Source: Ornithinimicrobium ciconiae (GTDB taxonomy: Bacteria > Actinomycetota > Actinomycetes > Actinomycetales > Dermatophilaceae). From it: DNA of 64,000 nucleotides. Location of the stretch: contig NZ_CP041616.1 of the NCBI RefSeq assembly GCF_007197575.1, forward strand, positions 806,001 to 870,000, given 5' to 3'. The notes beneath the pieces are model-generated. The model was not told the DNA's origin. It searched no databases and was given only the letters and a program-made list of their open reading frames with translations. Position 1 is the stretch's first letter; each line of letters begins with the position of its first letter. This document shows positions 52,721 to 62,098 of the stretch, piece after piece. Position numbers and translations under genes: made by a program.

Positions 52721-54847
52721 TCAACTCTCTCGGTGGCGTCCCGCCTCACTGGGTGCCGGCGCCGCCGGCTGGACTGCCTCGACCTGCCCGACCTGCCCGA
52801 CCTGCCTGACCCGCTCCACCCGTCTGGGCCACCAGAAGCGCTCACCGAGGATGAGGACGATCGCCGGGACGAGGACGGTCCGCACGAGCAGCGTGTCCAG
52901 GAGCACGCCGATGCAGATCACCGCGCCGACCTGGGCCAGCACCACGAGGGGCAGCACCCCGAGCACGGCGAACACTGCGGCCAGCAGGATGCCGGCGCTG
53001 GTGATCACCCCGCCGGTGGCGGACAGGGCACGGAGCACCCCCTCGCGGGTCCCGACCGCGCGGGCCTCCTCCAGGGTCCGCGTGATCAGGAAGATGTTGT
53101 AGTCCACGCCGAGGGCGACCAGGAAGAGGAAGGAGTAGAGCGGCACGATCGGGTCAAGACCGCTGAAGCCCAGCACCTCGGTGAACAGCCACCACGACAC
53201 CCCGAGGGCGGCGGCGAAGCTGGCGATCACGCTGGCCACCAGGATCACGGGGGCCAGCACAGAGCGCAGGATGCCCATCAGTGCCACGAGCACCAGGCCG
53301 AGGATGAGCGGCAGGATGACCAGTCGGTCGCGCGCTCCGGCGTCGGCGGTGTCGGCTGCCTCGGCCGCCGTGCCGCCCACATGGGTCTGCGGGACCTCGG
53401 CCGTCACGGTCCGGACCTCGTCGAGCGCAGCCTGGGAGTCCGGTGAGTCCGATGCCGCGGTGAGCACCAGGTTGAGCTGGGTGACACCGCCGCCCTGGGC
53501 GCCGACACTGACCGACCCCACGGGCTCGAGCGCCTCCAGGTCGGCGACGAGCTGCTCGACCGCAGACTCTTCCTCGGTGGCCGTCACCACGGTGGTGGGG
53601 TCGGCGGCGCCCTCCGGAAATGACTCCGCCAGCCGCTCGGCTGCGGTGATCGCCTCGGGCTTGTCGGTGAACTGCTCCGAGGCAGGCAGGCCGAGCTGGA
53701 TCTGGGTCAGGCCAAAAGCCATCACGGCGAGTAGCGTCAGGGTGCCGCCGACAAAGGCGGAGGGACGGACGGCAACCCGGTCGCCGATGCGGCGCCATGC
53801 CGACCGTCGCCTGGCCTGGCCCTCCTCACCGACGTGCGGCACGCGGGGCCAGAAGATCCAGCGACCGAAGAGCACGAGGGTTGCCGGCAGCACGAGCAGC
53901 ACAGCCGCGGCCGCAACGAGGATGCCGACGGCGCTGGCCAGGCCCAGACCGCGGGTGTTGGGGGTGAGGGAGAGCAGCAGGGTCAGCACGCCCACCACGA
54001 CGGTCGCTGCGCTGGCCAGCACCGCCTCGGCGGTGCGCGGCAGTGCCGCCGCCATCGCCTCGTGCCGGTCCTCATGGATGCGCAACTCGTCGCGGTAGCG
54101 CGAGATCAGCAGCAGGGCGTAGTTGGTGCCGGCACCGAAGACCAGCACCGACAGGATGCCGATCGTGGACTCGTCCCACGGGACACCGAAGCCGGCGAGC
54201 ACTTGCGTTGCCAGGATGGCGGCCGTCCGGTCGGCGATCCCGACGACGGTCAGGGGGATGAGCCACAGGAACGGGCTGCGGTAGGTGATGAGCAGCAGGA
54301 TCGCGACCACGGACGCGGTGAACGCCAGCAGTGTCGTGTTGGCCCCGGCGAAGACCTCGGTGAGGTCGGCCCGGACGGCCGCCGGGCCGGTGACCTGGAC
54401 CTCGACGCCCTCAGGTGCGGCGTCAGCCAGGTCGCTGCGCAGGCCAGCCACCGAGTCGGCGACCTCGGTGGCGGTCTTGGCGGGGACGTTGACGACCGAG
54501 ATCGCCGCCGTGCCGTCCTCGGCAGGCTGCACAAACGCGGGAGGCCCTTCAGCGCCGGTGTCCAGGTCTGCCACGACCTGCTCGAGGTCGCCGAGCGATC
54601 CGCCGATCTCGTCCGCGCTGAAGACGATGATGGCGGTGGCGGTGTCCTCGGTGGGCAGTTGCTCCTGCAGCTCGACCGCGCGGGTCGAGTCGGCCCCGGC
54701 GGGCACGGCGTCCGTGGGATGCGGCTCGCGCTCCGCCTCGCCCAGGCCGACCATGATGCCGGCGCCGAGCAGCAGTCCCAGGAGGACGACCATCCACGAT
54801 CGGCGACCTGTGACAACCGTGACGACTCCGCGACCGATCGACCCCAT
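52721..54847 (-). CDS. MMPL-family RND transporter
   Basis: A 708-residue exporter with the 12-helix, two-loop layout. Helix 1 (about 18-34) follows a short basic leader. The buried Asp/Tyr motifs appear in VFGAGTNYALLLISRYRDE and ALGVDYNIFLITRTLEEA; in the first motif Asp is replaced by Asn (GTNYAL), as in some MMPL subgroups. The second half ends in a Pro/Ala/Val tail. It probably exports lipids or drugs. A palindrome 20 bp upstream may bind a TetR regulator, though none is encoded nearby. Confidence 0.92.
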   Translation of the reverse strand: MGSIGRGVVTVVTGRRSWMVVLLGLLLGAGIMVGLGEAEREPHPTDAVPAGADSTRAVELQEQLPTEDTATAIIVFSADEIGGSLGDLEQVVADLDTGAEGPPAFVQPAEDGTAAISVVNVPAKTATEVADSVAGLRSDLADAAPEGVEVQVTGPAAVRADLTEVFAGANTTLLAFTASVVAILLLITYRSPFLWLIPLTVVGIADRTAAILATQVLAGFGVPWDESTIGILSVLVFGAGTNYALLLISRYRDELRIHEDRHEAMAAALPRTAEAVLASAATVVVGVLTLLLSLTPNTRGLGLASAVGILVAAAAVLLVLPATLVLFGRWIFWPRVPHVGEEGQARRRSAWRRIGDRVAVRPSAFVGGTLTLLAVMAFGLTQIQLGLPASEQFTDKPEAITAAERLAESFPEGAADPTTVVTATEEESAVEQLVADLEALEPVGSVSVGAQGGGVTQLNLVLTAASDSPDSQAALDEVRTVTAEVPQTHVGGTAAEAADTADAGARDRLVILPLILGLVLVALMGILRSVLAPVILVASVIASFAAALGVSWWLFTEVLGFSGLDPIVPLYSFLFLVALGVDYNIFLITRTLEEARAVGTREGVLRALSATGGVITSAGILLAAVFAVLGVLPLVVLAQVGAVICIGVLLDTLLVRTVLVPAIVLILGERFWWPRRVERVRQVGQVGQVEAVQPAAPAPSEAGRHRES

Positions 54848-54867
54848 AATGACGCAACCCGCAATCT

Positions 54868-54889
54868 GTTTGGATAATGTTTGTCTAAC
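54868..54889. promoter_or_regulatory. candidate TetR-type operator upstream of the MMPL gene
   Basis: GTTTGGATAATGTTTGTCTAAC (shown as positions 54868-54889) is an imperfect 22-bp palindrome, 6 of 10 half-site positions symmetric, with GTT...AAC ends. It lies 20 bp before the exporter start in an AT-rich pocket. Related palindromes with TTGTCTAA cores control MMPL and TetR genes in actinobacteria. Symmetry is modest, so confidence is low. Confidence 0.35.
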
Positions 54890-54937
54890 CTTAGGGGATC
54901 GCGGTTCGCGGGTGCAAACGCGGTCGCCGGCGCGGGA

Positions 54938-55150
54938 CTACTTGTCGACGCGGAAGCCCAGTTTGATGCCGACCTGCCAGTCAGCGACCTGTCCGTCGTC
55001 GCCGAGGTGACCCCGGATCTGGGTCACCTCGAACCAGTCGAGGTTGCGCACGGTCGAGCTGGCAGACGTCAAGGCGTTAGCGACCGCTGCCTCCACACCG
55101 TCGGGGGAGCTGCCGACCAGCTCGGAGATGGCATAGACGTGATTGGCCAT
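54938..55150 (-). CDS. dodecin family flavin-binding protein
   Basis: A 70-residue protein that should form a hollow dodecamer storing flavin. The family pattern is clear: HVYAISELVGSSPDGVEAAV, then RNLDWFEVTQIRG (flavin-stacking Trp) and the C-terminal DWQVGIKLGFRVD. The ATG at 55150 has AGGAGG at ideal spacing. Confidence 0.95.
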   Translation of the reverse strand: MANHVYAISELVGSSPDGVEAAVANALTSASSTVRNLDWFEVTQIRGHLGDDGQVADWQVGIKLGFRVDK

Positions 55151-55234
55151 GGGGTGCCTCCTGGCGTCGCGCCGGACGCCGGTCGCCCGGCCTGTCTCCA
55201 ACGTAGTGCCGATGCCGCCCCGGCGACAGTGGTG

Positions 55235-55840
55235 TCAGGTCGGGCGCAGGACCGCCACCAGGAAGTCGGAGTCGTCGGCGAATGGGCGCAGGTCCCACGT
55301 CGACAGGAGCAGGTCGGGATGCAAGCCACCGGCTCGGGCATCGGCTAGGAACTCGGGGAAGGGATAACCGCGACCCGCGCCGTAGCCGATCACGACCCGA
55401 CCCTGCGGCGCGCAGTGCTCGCGGAGCCGCCGCAGCACCTCCCGACGGGTGCTCGGCGCCAGGAAGGCGATGACATTGCCGGCGCTGACCACCGCGTCAA
55501 AGGGCTGTCGTATGCCGTGTGTCGGCAGATCGAGCAGCGCCAGGTCCTGGGTGATCCAGGTGGGTCCGGGATGGTCCTCCTCGGCGGCGCGGATCAGGAC
55601 CGGGTCGACGTCGACGCCGACGACGGTGTGACCCACCGTGTGCAGATAGCCACCGACCCGACCTGGCCCGCAGCCGGCGTCGAGGATGTGCGCGCCGCGG
55701 GGCACCATCGCATCCACCAGTCGCGCCTCGCCGACCAGATCGGCACCCTCGGCAGCGAGCCGACGGAACCGGTCGACATACCTCTGGGAGTGCCCAGGGT
55801 CCTGGGTGACCTGATCCATCCATGCGCTCTGCTCGACCAT
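55235..55840 (-). CDS. class I SAM-dependent methyltransferase
   Basis: A 201-residue enzyme with SAM motif I HILDAGCGPGRVGGYL (about 50-65), motif II VVGVDVDPVLIRAA and FDAVVSAGNVIAFL before strand 4. The substrate is unknown. ATG 55840 is chosen because TATTCT lies 6 nt upstream; the frame continues 22 codons further without coding character. Confidence 0.9.
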   Translation of the reverse strand: MVEQSAWMDQVTQDPGHSQRYVDRFRRLAAEGADLVGEARLVDAMVPRGAHILDAGCGPGRVGGYLHTVGHTVVGVDVDPVLIRAAEEDHPGPTWITQDLALLDLPTHGIRQPFDAVVSAGNVIAFLAPSTRREVLRRLREHCAPQGRVVIGYGAGRGYPFPEFLADARAGGLHPDLLLSTWDLRPFADDSDFLVAVLRPT

Positions 55841-55846
55841 GCGGCC

Positions 55847-55852
55847 AGAATA
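55847..55852 (-). promoter_or_regulatory. -10 box of a leaderless transcript (methyltransferase gene)
   Basis: On the minus strand TATTCT ends 6 nt before the ATG at 55840. On the plus strand CAGAAT (55923-55928) similarly precedes the acyl-CoA synthetase GTG by 7 nt. Confidence 0.6.
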
Positions 55853-55935
55853 GGTCGGCCGGTGTCGGTGGTGGGTGCCGCGTGGAGCCCTCACCACCGC
55901 TGACACGGGTCGAGGTGGCTGACAGAATGGTGCCC

Positions 55936-57678
55936 GTGACTACTGCGACGACCGCCTACCGCACTGCCCGCGACCAGCTCCTCGATCTGGCTGGTGATCC
56001 CGAGCGGGCTCGTGCGGAGTTCACCTATCCCGACGTCGGACCGGTGTGGAACTGGGCGGTGGACTGGTTCGACGCCTTCGCCCGCGGCAACGACCGGCCC
56101 GGGCTCATCGTGGTGGAGGAGGACGGCTCGGACGAGACACTGACGTTCGGGCAGATCGCCACCCGTTCGGACCAGGTCGCGACCTTCCTCGCGCAGCAGG
56201 GCGTCACCCGCGGCGACAGTGTCATCGTCATGCTCGACAACCAGGTCGAGCTGTGGGACACGATGCTGGGGATCATGAAGATCGGTGCGGTCATCATGCC
56301 GACCACCACCGCCGTGGGACCGGCTGACCTGCGTGACCGCATCGAGCGCGGCGACGCACGTGCCGTGGTAGCCAACGCCGCCGACACCGGCAAGTTCGAG
56401 GAGGTGCCGGGGGACTATCTGCAGGTGAGCGTCGGGGAGGCGAGCGGGTGGACCGACCTGCGCACGGCCTACGCGCTCAGCGTCCCGGAGCAGGGGCTGG
56501 AGCATCCGGGCACCGCACCAGGGGATCGGCTGCTGCTCTACTTCACCTCCGGCACGACCAACCGGCCCAAGCTGGTGGAGCACACGCAGGCGTCCTATCC
56601 GGTCGGTCACCTGTCCACGATGGCCTGGCTCGGGGTGCGCCCCGGGGACGTGCACCTCAACATCTCCTCGCCGGGCTGGGCCAAGCACGCCTGGTCCTGC
56701 TTCTTCGCACCGTGGATCGCCGAGGCGACGATCATGGTTTACAACTACGCGAGATTCGACGCGGCGGCGCTGCTCAAGGTGCTGCGCGCCTATCGGGTCA
56801 CCTCCTTCTGCGCCCCGCCGACGGTGTGGCGCATGCTGATCAACGCCGACCTCTCCGGCGGTCCGGGCGCGCTGCGCGAGGTGATCGGTGCCGGCGAGCC
56901 GCTCAACCCGGAGGTCATCGCGCAGGTGCAACGCCAGTGGGGCCGGACCCTGCGGGACGGTTACGGCCAGACCGAGACCACAGCCCAGATCGGAAACATG
57001 CCCGGGGACCCGGTCAAGCCCGGGTCGATGGGCAAGCCCCTGCCCGGTATGCCGTGCGTGCTGGTCGACGTGGAGACCGGCCAGGTCGTGCAGGGAGCGG
57101 GGGAGGGTGAGCTCTGCCTGGACCTGTCGGCGGCACCGGTCGCTCTGATGACGGGCTATCAGGGAGACCAGGCCCGCAACGCCGAGGCGATGGCCGACGG
57201 TTTCTACCACACCGGTGATGTCGCGGCGCGGGACGAGAAGGGGATGATCACCTACGTCGGACGGACCGATGACGTCTTCAAGGCGAGCGACTACAAGATC
57301 AGTCCGTTCGAGCTGGAGTCCGTGCTCATCGAGCACCCAGCGGTGGCCGAGGCCGCGGTCGTGCCGGCCCCGGACGAGGTCCGGCTGGCGGTGCCGAAGG
57401 CCTATATTGCCCTCGCCCCGGGCCATGAGCCGACACGGGAGACCGCCTTCGCGATCCTCAAGCACGCCCGGGAGCAGCTCGCCCCGTGGCAGCGGGTGCG
57501 CCGCATCGAGTTCTATGAGCTGCCCAAGACCATCTCCGGCAAGATCCGCCGCGTCGAGCTGCGCTCCCGCGAGCAGGAACTGGCTGACGAGGCCGCGATG
57601 CCGGGGACGACGGGGATCATCGGGCAGGAGTACCGCGACACTGACTTCCCCGAGCTGCGCCAGCCCGGTGGCGCCTAG
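55936..57678 (+). CDS. medium-chain acyl-CoA synthetase (AMP-binding, MACS type)
   Basis: A 580-residue adenylate-forming ligase that activates fatty acids to acyl-CoA. It shows the P-loop YFTSGTTNRPKL (with N where G is usual), the MACS block LNISSPGWAKHAWSCFFAPW, DGYGQTETT, the Asp hinge YHTGDVA and the catalytic lysine in PKTISGKIRR. GTG 55936 is favoured by a CAGAAT box 7 nt upstream; ATG 55927 would add three residues. With the FadH-type and FabG-like genes it fits fatty-acid use. Confidence 0.93.
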   Translation: MTTATTAYRTARDQLLDLAGDPERARAEFTYPDVGPVWNWAVDWFDAFARGNDRPGLIVVEEDGSDETLTFGQIATRSDQVATFLAQQGVTRGDSVIVMLDNQVELWDTMLGIMKIGAVIMPTTTAVGPADLRDRIERGDARAVVANAADTGKFEEVPGDYLQVSVGEASGWTDLRTAYALSVPEQGLEHPGTAPGDRLLLYFTSGTTNRPKLVEHTQASYPVGHLSTMAWLGVRPGDVHLNISSPGWAKHAWSCFFAPWIAEATIMVYNYARFDAAALLKVLRAYRVTSFCAPPTVWRMLINADLSGGPGALREVIGAGEPLNPEVIAQVQRQWGRTLRDGYGQTETTAQIGNMPGDPVKPGSMGKPLPGMPCVLVDVETGQVVQGAGEGELCLDLSAAPVALMTGYQGDQARNAEAMADGFYHTGDVAARDEKGMITYVGRTDDVFKASDYKISPFELESVLIEHPAVAEAAVVPAPDEVRLAVPKAYIALAPGHEPTRETAFAILKHAREQLAPWQRVRRIEFYELPKTISGKIRRVELRSREQELADEAAMPGTTGIIGQEYRDTDFPELRQPGGA

Positions 57679-57766
57679 GGATCAGCCTCGCGACGTGACG
57701 GGAGGCAGCGGTGTAGCGGCCGTGACGCACGCTGTCGGTCCCCAACGCCCTTGATCTAGGAGTCCC

Positions 57767-59329
57767 ATGTTCGAATCACCTCCGACAGCTCCGTCACCGG
57801 AGCCGTCGCGCGCCACGGTCGTGCCCGAGGCCGGTCAGCGCGAGACCTCCACCCGGGCCGCCTTCCGCAACCCGCGACGACTGCGCACCGAGGTCCTGGC
57901 TGGTCTGGTCGTCGCGCTCGCCCTGATCCCCGAGGCCATCTCGTTCTCGATCATCGCCGGCGTTGATCCCAGGGTTGGGCTGTTCTCCAGTTTCATCATG
58001 GCGGTCACGATCGCCGTGGTCGGTGGACGCCCCGCGATGATCTCGGCAGCCACGGGAGCTGTCGCGCTGGTCATCGCCCCAGTGGCTCGAGAGCACGGGA
58101 TGGACTACTTCCTGGCCACCGTCATCCTTGCCGGAGTCCTGCAGATCGTGCTGGCAGCACTCGGGGTGGCCAAGCTGATGCGCTTCATCCCGCGGATGGT
58201 CATGGTCGGCTTCGTCAATGCCCTGGCCATCCTGATCTTCCTGGCCCAGTTGCCACACCTGCTGGGTGTTCCGTCACTGGTCTACCCGATGGTCGCTCTC
58301 GGGCTGCTGATCATGGTCGGGCTGCCGCGCCTGACCACGGTCGTCCCCGCCCCGCTGGTCGCGATCGTGGTGATCACCGGGGTGGCGTGGGCCGCCGGGT
58401 GGCAACTGCCAGACGTCGCCGATCAGGGCGAGCTGCCCACCTCGCTGCCCGAACTCATCGTTCCGGACGTGCCGCTGACCTTAGAGACGCTGCAGATCAT
58501 CGGCCCCTATGCCCTGGCGATGGCGCTGGTGGGGCTGCTGGAGTCGTTGATGACGGCCAAGCTGGTCGACGGCATCACCGACACCCACTCGGACAAGACC
58601 CGCGAGAGCTGGGGGCAGGGCGTGGCCAACATGCTGTCCGGCGTCTTCGGCGGCATGGGCGGCTGCGCGATGATCGGCCAGACGATGATCAACGTCAAGG
58701 TCTCCGGCGCACGAACTCGGATCTCGACCTTCCTAGCCGGTGTCTTCCTGCTCGCCCTGGTCCTGGGGGCCGGACCCGCCGTGGGGATGATCCCGATGGC
58801 AGCGCTGGTCGCCGTGATGGTCATGGTCTCGGTCGCGACCTTCGACTGGCACAGCATCCACCCGGGGACCCTGCGCCGGATGCCGCACAGCGAAAACATC
58901 GTCATGCTGCTCACCGTCATCGTGACCGTGGTGACGCAGAACCTGGCCTACGGCGTCATCGTCGGCGTCAACGCCGCGATCATCCTCTTCGCCCGACGGG
59001 TGGCGCACTTCGCCTCCGTCGACCAGGTCATCGAGACCGACCTGGACGGCGACGGACAGCCAGAGAGCCGCACCTATGCGGTGACCGGTGAGCTCTTCTT
59101 CGCCACCAGCAATGACCTCGTCTACCAGTTCGACTACGCGGGCGACCCGGACCACGTGGTGATCGATCTGAGTGGCAGCCACATCTGGGACGCCTCCACC
59201 GTGGCCGCGCTCGATGCTGTGCAGACCAAGTACCACCGCCTCGGCAAGACGGTCGCGATCGTCGGTCTCAATCGCTCCTCCGACGCACGTCACCGTCTCC
59301 TGACCGGCAGGCTGGGCGACGGGCACTAG
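57767..59329 (+). CDS. SulP-family anion transporter with STAS domain
   Basis: A 520-residue membrane protein. Residues about 35-420 hold 10-12 helices of the SulP fold, with [21 protein letters not shown] (N-terminal half) and [20 protein letters not shown] (second half). A short STAS domain (about 440-515; [19 protein letters not shown]) ends the protein. It may carry sulfate, bicarbonate or carboxylates with H+ or Na+. AGGAG precedes the ATG. Confidence 0.93.
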   Translation: MFESPPTAPSPEPSRATVVPEAGQRETSTRAAFRNPRRLRTEVLAGLVVALALIPEAISFSIIAGVDPRVGLFSSFIMAVTIAVVGGRPAMISAATGAVALVIAPVAREHGMDYFLATVILAGVLQIVLAALGVAKLMRFIPRMVMVGFVNALAILIFLAQLPHLLGVPSLVYPMVALGLLIMVGLPRLTTVVPAPLVAIVVITGVAWAAGWQLPDVADQGELPTSLPELIVPDVPLTLETLQIIGPYALAMALVGLLESLMTAKLVDGITDTHSDKTRESWGQGVANMLSGVFGGMGGCAMIGQTMINVKVSGARTRISTFLAGVFLLALVLGAGPAVGMIPMAALVAVMVMVSVATFDWHSIHPGTLRRMPHSENIVMLLTVIVTVVTQNLAYGVIVGVNAAIILFARRVAHFASVDQVIETDLDGDGQPESRTYAVTGELFFATSNDLVYQFDYAGDPDHVVIDLSGSHIWDASTVAALDAVQTKYHRLGKTVAIVGLNRSSDARHRLLTGRLGDGH

Positions 59330-59378
59330 ATACCTGGCGTGGCGACGGGCCTCCTGCAGGCGCCATGACCTGTCCGGC

Positions 59379-59384
59379 TAGGGT
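59379..59384 (+). promoter_or_regulatory. -10 box upstream of the FabG-like gene
   Basis: TAGGGT, the same hexamer found before the pirin and kinase genes, but about 60 nt before the start codon, leaving a leader that contains an AGGAG ribosome site. Confidence 0.45.
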
Positions 59385-59444
59385 CGGCGCGGGTGTCCGT
59401 GACACTCCCCGACCCGTCCCGCGCACACAGGAGTCCTGCCCACC

Positions 59445-60215
59445 ATGACAGATCAGCCGACCGCACCCGCCCGCACCGCCATCGTGACGGGAGGTGCTCG
59501 TGGAATCGGGGCCGCGATCGCCACCCGCCTCGCCGCTGATGGGCTGGCCGTGGCAGTCCTCGACCTTGACGAGCAAGGCTGTGCCTCGGTCGTTGCCGAG
59601 ATCACATCGGCCGGGGGTCGGGCTCTGGCTGTCGGGGTAGATGTCTCCGACGAGGCCGGTGTCGAGACGGCCGTCGAGCGGGTGGCCGCCGAGATGGGTG
59701 CCCCGACGGTCCTGGTCAACAACGCCGGGATCATCCGCGACAACATGCTGTTCAAGATGACGACGTCCGACTGGGACGCCGTCATGAACGTCCACCTGCG
59801 CGGCGCCTTCCTGATGTCGCGGGCCTGCCAGAAGCACATGGTTGAGGCTACGTGGGGCCGGATCGTCAACATGTCGTCCGTGTCGGCGCAGGGCAACCGG
59901 GGACAGGCCAACTACGCGGCGGCCAAGGCCGGGCTGCAGGGGTTCACCAAGACCCTGTCGATCGAGCTGGGCAAGTTCGGGGTGACGGCGAATGTCATCG
60001 CACCGGGCTACATCGAGACCGAGATGACGCGAGCGACCGCCGAGCGCATCGGCGTCTCGTTCGAGGAGTTCGCGGCCGGGATGGCCAAGGGCATCCCGGT
60101 GGGCCGGATCGGTCAACCCGAGGACATCGCCTCGGCCACGTCCTATCTGGTTAGCGAGGGTGCAGGCTTCGTCTCGGGACAGGTGTTGTATGTCGCCGGC
60201 GGGCCGATGGACTGA
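59445..60215 (+). CDS. fabG: 3-oxoacyl-ACP reductase-like SDR (FabG family)
   Basis: A 256-residue short-chain dehydrogenase. The cofactor motif is TGGARGIGAA, followed by NNAGI, the catalytic Ser in VNMSSVSAQG, and Tyr/Lys in ANYAAAKAGLQGF. The C-terminal GQVLYVAGGPMD is typical of FabG-like enzymes. It reduces 3-ketoacyl thioesters or related substrates; the exact role is uncertain because the family is large. It stands alone and ends in a hairpin. Confidence 0.92.
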   Translation: MTDQPTAPARTAIVTGGARGIGAAIATRLAADGLAVAVLDLDEQGCASVVAEITSAGGRALAVGVDVSDEAGVETAVERVAAEMGAPTVLVNNAGIIRDNMLFKMTTSDWDAVMNVHLRGAFLMSRACQKHMVEATWGRIVNMSSVSAQGNRGQANYAAAKAGLQGFTKTLSIELGKFGVTANVIAPGYIETEMTRATAERIGVSFEEFAAGMAKGIPVGRIGQPEDIASATSYLVSEGAGFVSGQVLYVAGGPMD

Positions 60216-60234
60216 CCGTGCCAAGGGCGAAGTG

Positions 60235-60261
60235 CCGGACCCACACATTATGGGTCCGGCC
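60235..60261. terminator. hairpin between the FabG-like gene and tRNA-Lys
   Basis: GCCGGACCCA (60235-60244) pairs perfectly with TGGGTCCGGC (60252-60261) around a 7-nt loop. It lies downstream of both the plus-strand reductase and the minus-strand tRNA. Confidence 0.75.
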
Positions 60262-60290
60262 CATGCCGATGTCCCGAGACATCACCCAGT

Positions 60291-60362
60291 GGGCCCCGTG
60301 GGACTCGAACCCACAACCTACGGATTAAAAGTCCGCAGCTCTAACCATTGAGCTAGAGGCCC
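60291..60362 (-). tRNA. tRNA-Lys (TTT)
   Basis: Minus-strand cloverleaf with acceptor GGGCCTC/GGGGCCC, D-arm TAGCTCAATGGTTAGAGC, anticodon loop CTTTTAA with anticodon TTT, and T-arm GGGTTCGAGTCCC. CCA is not encoded. Confidence 0.96.
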
Positions 60363-60448
60363 TGGGCGCCCGCGGTGCAGGACGCTCGGCGGGCAAGTCT
60401 ACGTGCGTTGCTCGCAAGTCCCACACGGCGCTGGGCGCGACATCGGAC

Positions 60449-62041
60449 TCACCCGCAGTCGACCGGATCGAGCGGGTCGACGTCGTCGCGCAGCCAGAGC
60501 CCGTGGGTCCCGGTTGACTCGACCAGATCGCAGATCTCGGCCTCGTCGTGCCCAGCCCAGTAGTAGATCAGGAACTGGTTCCCGCGCTGGTCGGTGGGGT
60601 GCTGCAGGCTGTCGCACGAGGCGTCGGTGTTCAGATAGTTCGCGCCTGGATGTGCCTCCACCGACTCCCGGACCTGCTGGTTCACCCCCTGAAGGTTGTA
60701 GAAGGTGTCGACCACCACGATGGCACCACCGTCGCAGGCGGGAAAAGAGATCGGGTCGGTGAGGTGCAGGTCCCAGGGGCGGTGATCACCGTTCTGTGCC
60801 TGATCGGTGAGGCTGTTGACCTCTTCGGAAGCCAGCACAGTGTCGCCCCGACGCACCTCAAACACGTCCCTGGACACCTCGTAGGTGACGTTGTCCTCAC
60901 CGTGACCCGTCCATCCGGTGCTGTGCTCGGTGGCGGGGGTCCGAATCGTGAGTCCGTCGATGAGGTTGACACCGTAATAGTTCACGCTGTCGCCGTCGCG
61001 GCAGATGGTGGCCCGGTAGTTGACCGTCTGGACCCGGACGACGAACTCGCCGTGGGACCGGCACCAGGCCTGATCAAACTCGGTGTCGCCCTCGGCCACG
61101 GGGGCCTGGCTGGCCTCCATGCTGGGTGCCCCCGGACCAGGATCGCTCCCGGGCGGGAAGGTCACCTCCGGTCGCGTCCGCGTTCCCTGTGCGTCGTCGC
61201 CTCCCGTGCTGCCCGTCCCGCTGTTCCCACCGTCGATGGGCCCGTCGCCGTCCCCACCGGTGGACGGTGACTGTGTGGCCCAGTCGGTGCCTGCATCCCC
61301 TTGGTCGGCCGTGGTCGAGCCGTGATCGCCGCCGACGAGCCCGGCCGGCTGGGCCTCGCCGCTGATCGCCCGTGCCGGCGGCACCGGCTCGTCCTGGCCG
61401 CTCCACCACAGGCCACCACCCAGCAACAGGGCGAAGACTGCTAGCGCGGCGAGCGCCAGGGGCCCGGTGCTCCCCGCCGTGGCCTCGGCGGGAGCAGGGC
61501 GTGGCGGGCTGACCGGGTCACTGGGTGGGCGACCCACGGGGGTGTGGGGTTGGACATCATCGGCGGCTGCGACGTTGTCCTGGTGCGCGGTAGGTGCCAG
61601 GATCACGTCCTCGTCGAAGGCCGTGAGCAGATCCTGTGCCGTGGGTCGCCGCGCCGGATCAGGGTCGATCAGCCGCCCGACGAACGGGAGCCCGTCGGTC
61701 TCCTGCGGGGACGGATGCGTTGCGGCGTCCAGACTCAGCAACAGCTGGCCCAGCGCGAAGATGTCCCCGGCGGCGCTGGGCGTGCGGCCCTCCGGTGCCC
61801 TGGGCCAGTCCCTCGGACGATGCGCCGGGTCAGGAGCTGTCAGCCGGGCGTCCTGCACTCCCGCTGCCGCTGGGTCGGCGAGGGCGAGCAGCACGGTGTG
61901 CGGCCCGACGTCACCGTGCCAACGACCGCGGGAGTGCTCGTCAGCAAGTTGGTGCGCCAGCACCTCGGCCACCGTGAGCACATCGGCACGGTGCAGGGGC
62001 TGGCCGGAAGCCAGCAGGTCCCTGACGGTCAGTTCGGTCAC
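60449..62041 (-). CDS. membrane pseudokinase with truncated kinase lobe and extracellular domain
   Basis: A 530-residue single-pass protein. Residues about 20-145 look like the C-lobe of a Ser/Thr kinase: HGDVGPHTVLL (42-52) in place of the HRD catalytic loop, AGDIFALGQLLLSLD for the helix after the activation segment, and IDPDPARRPTAQDLL. The N-lobe with its lysine and the DFG metal site are missing, so it cannot be an active kinase. One helix at 193-213 is followed by an acidic Gly/Thr linker and an extracellular domain (about 320-530) with five or more cysteines. The GTG start has GGGAGGAG upstream. A scaffold or sensor role is inferred. Confidence 0.75.
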   Translation of the reverse strand: MTELTVRDLLASGQPLHRADVLTVAEVLAHQLADEHSRGRWHGDVGPHTVLLALADPAAAGVQDARLTAPDPAHRPRDWPRAPEGRTPSAAGDIFALGQLLLSLDAATHPSPQETDGLPFVGRLIDPDPARRPTAQDLLTAFDEDVILAPTAHQDNVAAADDVQPHTPVGRPPSDPVSPPRPAPAEATAGSTGPLALAALAVFALLLGGGLWWSGQDEPVPPARAISGEAQPAGLVGGDHGSTTADQGDAGTDWATQSPSTGGDGDGPIDGGNSGTGSTGGDDAQGTRTRPEVTFPPGSDPGPGAPSMEASQAPVAEGDTEFDQAWCRSHGEFVVRVQTVNYRATICRDGDSVNYYGVNLIDGLTIRTPATEHSTGWTGHGEDNVTYEVSRDVFEVRRGDTVLASEEVNSLTDQAQNGDHRPWDLHLTDPISFPACDGGAIVVVDTFYNLQGVNQQVRESVEAHPGANYLNTDASCDSLQHPTDQRGNQFLIYYWAGHDEAEICDLVESTGTHGLWLRDDVDPLDPVDCG

Positions 62042-62078
62042 GAGGCACTCCTCCCGACGCGTGCGTGCCCGAGCACCT

Positions 62079-62084
62079 ACCCTA
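62079..62084 (-). promoter_or_regulatory. -10 box upstream of the pseudokinase gene
   Basis: On the minus strand TAGGGT lies about 37 nt before the GTG, leaving a short leader with a GGGAGGAG ribosome site. Confidence 0.5.
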
Positions 62085-62098
62085 AGGTGCCCGGGTGG

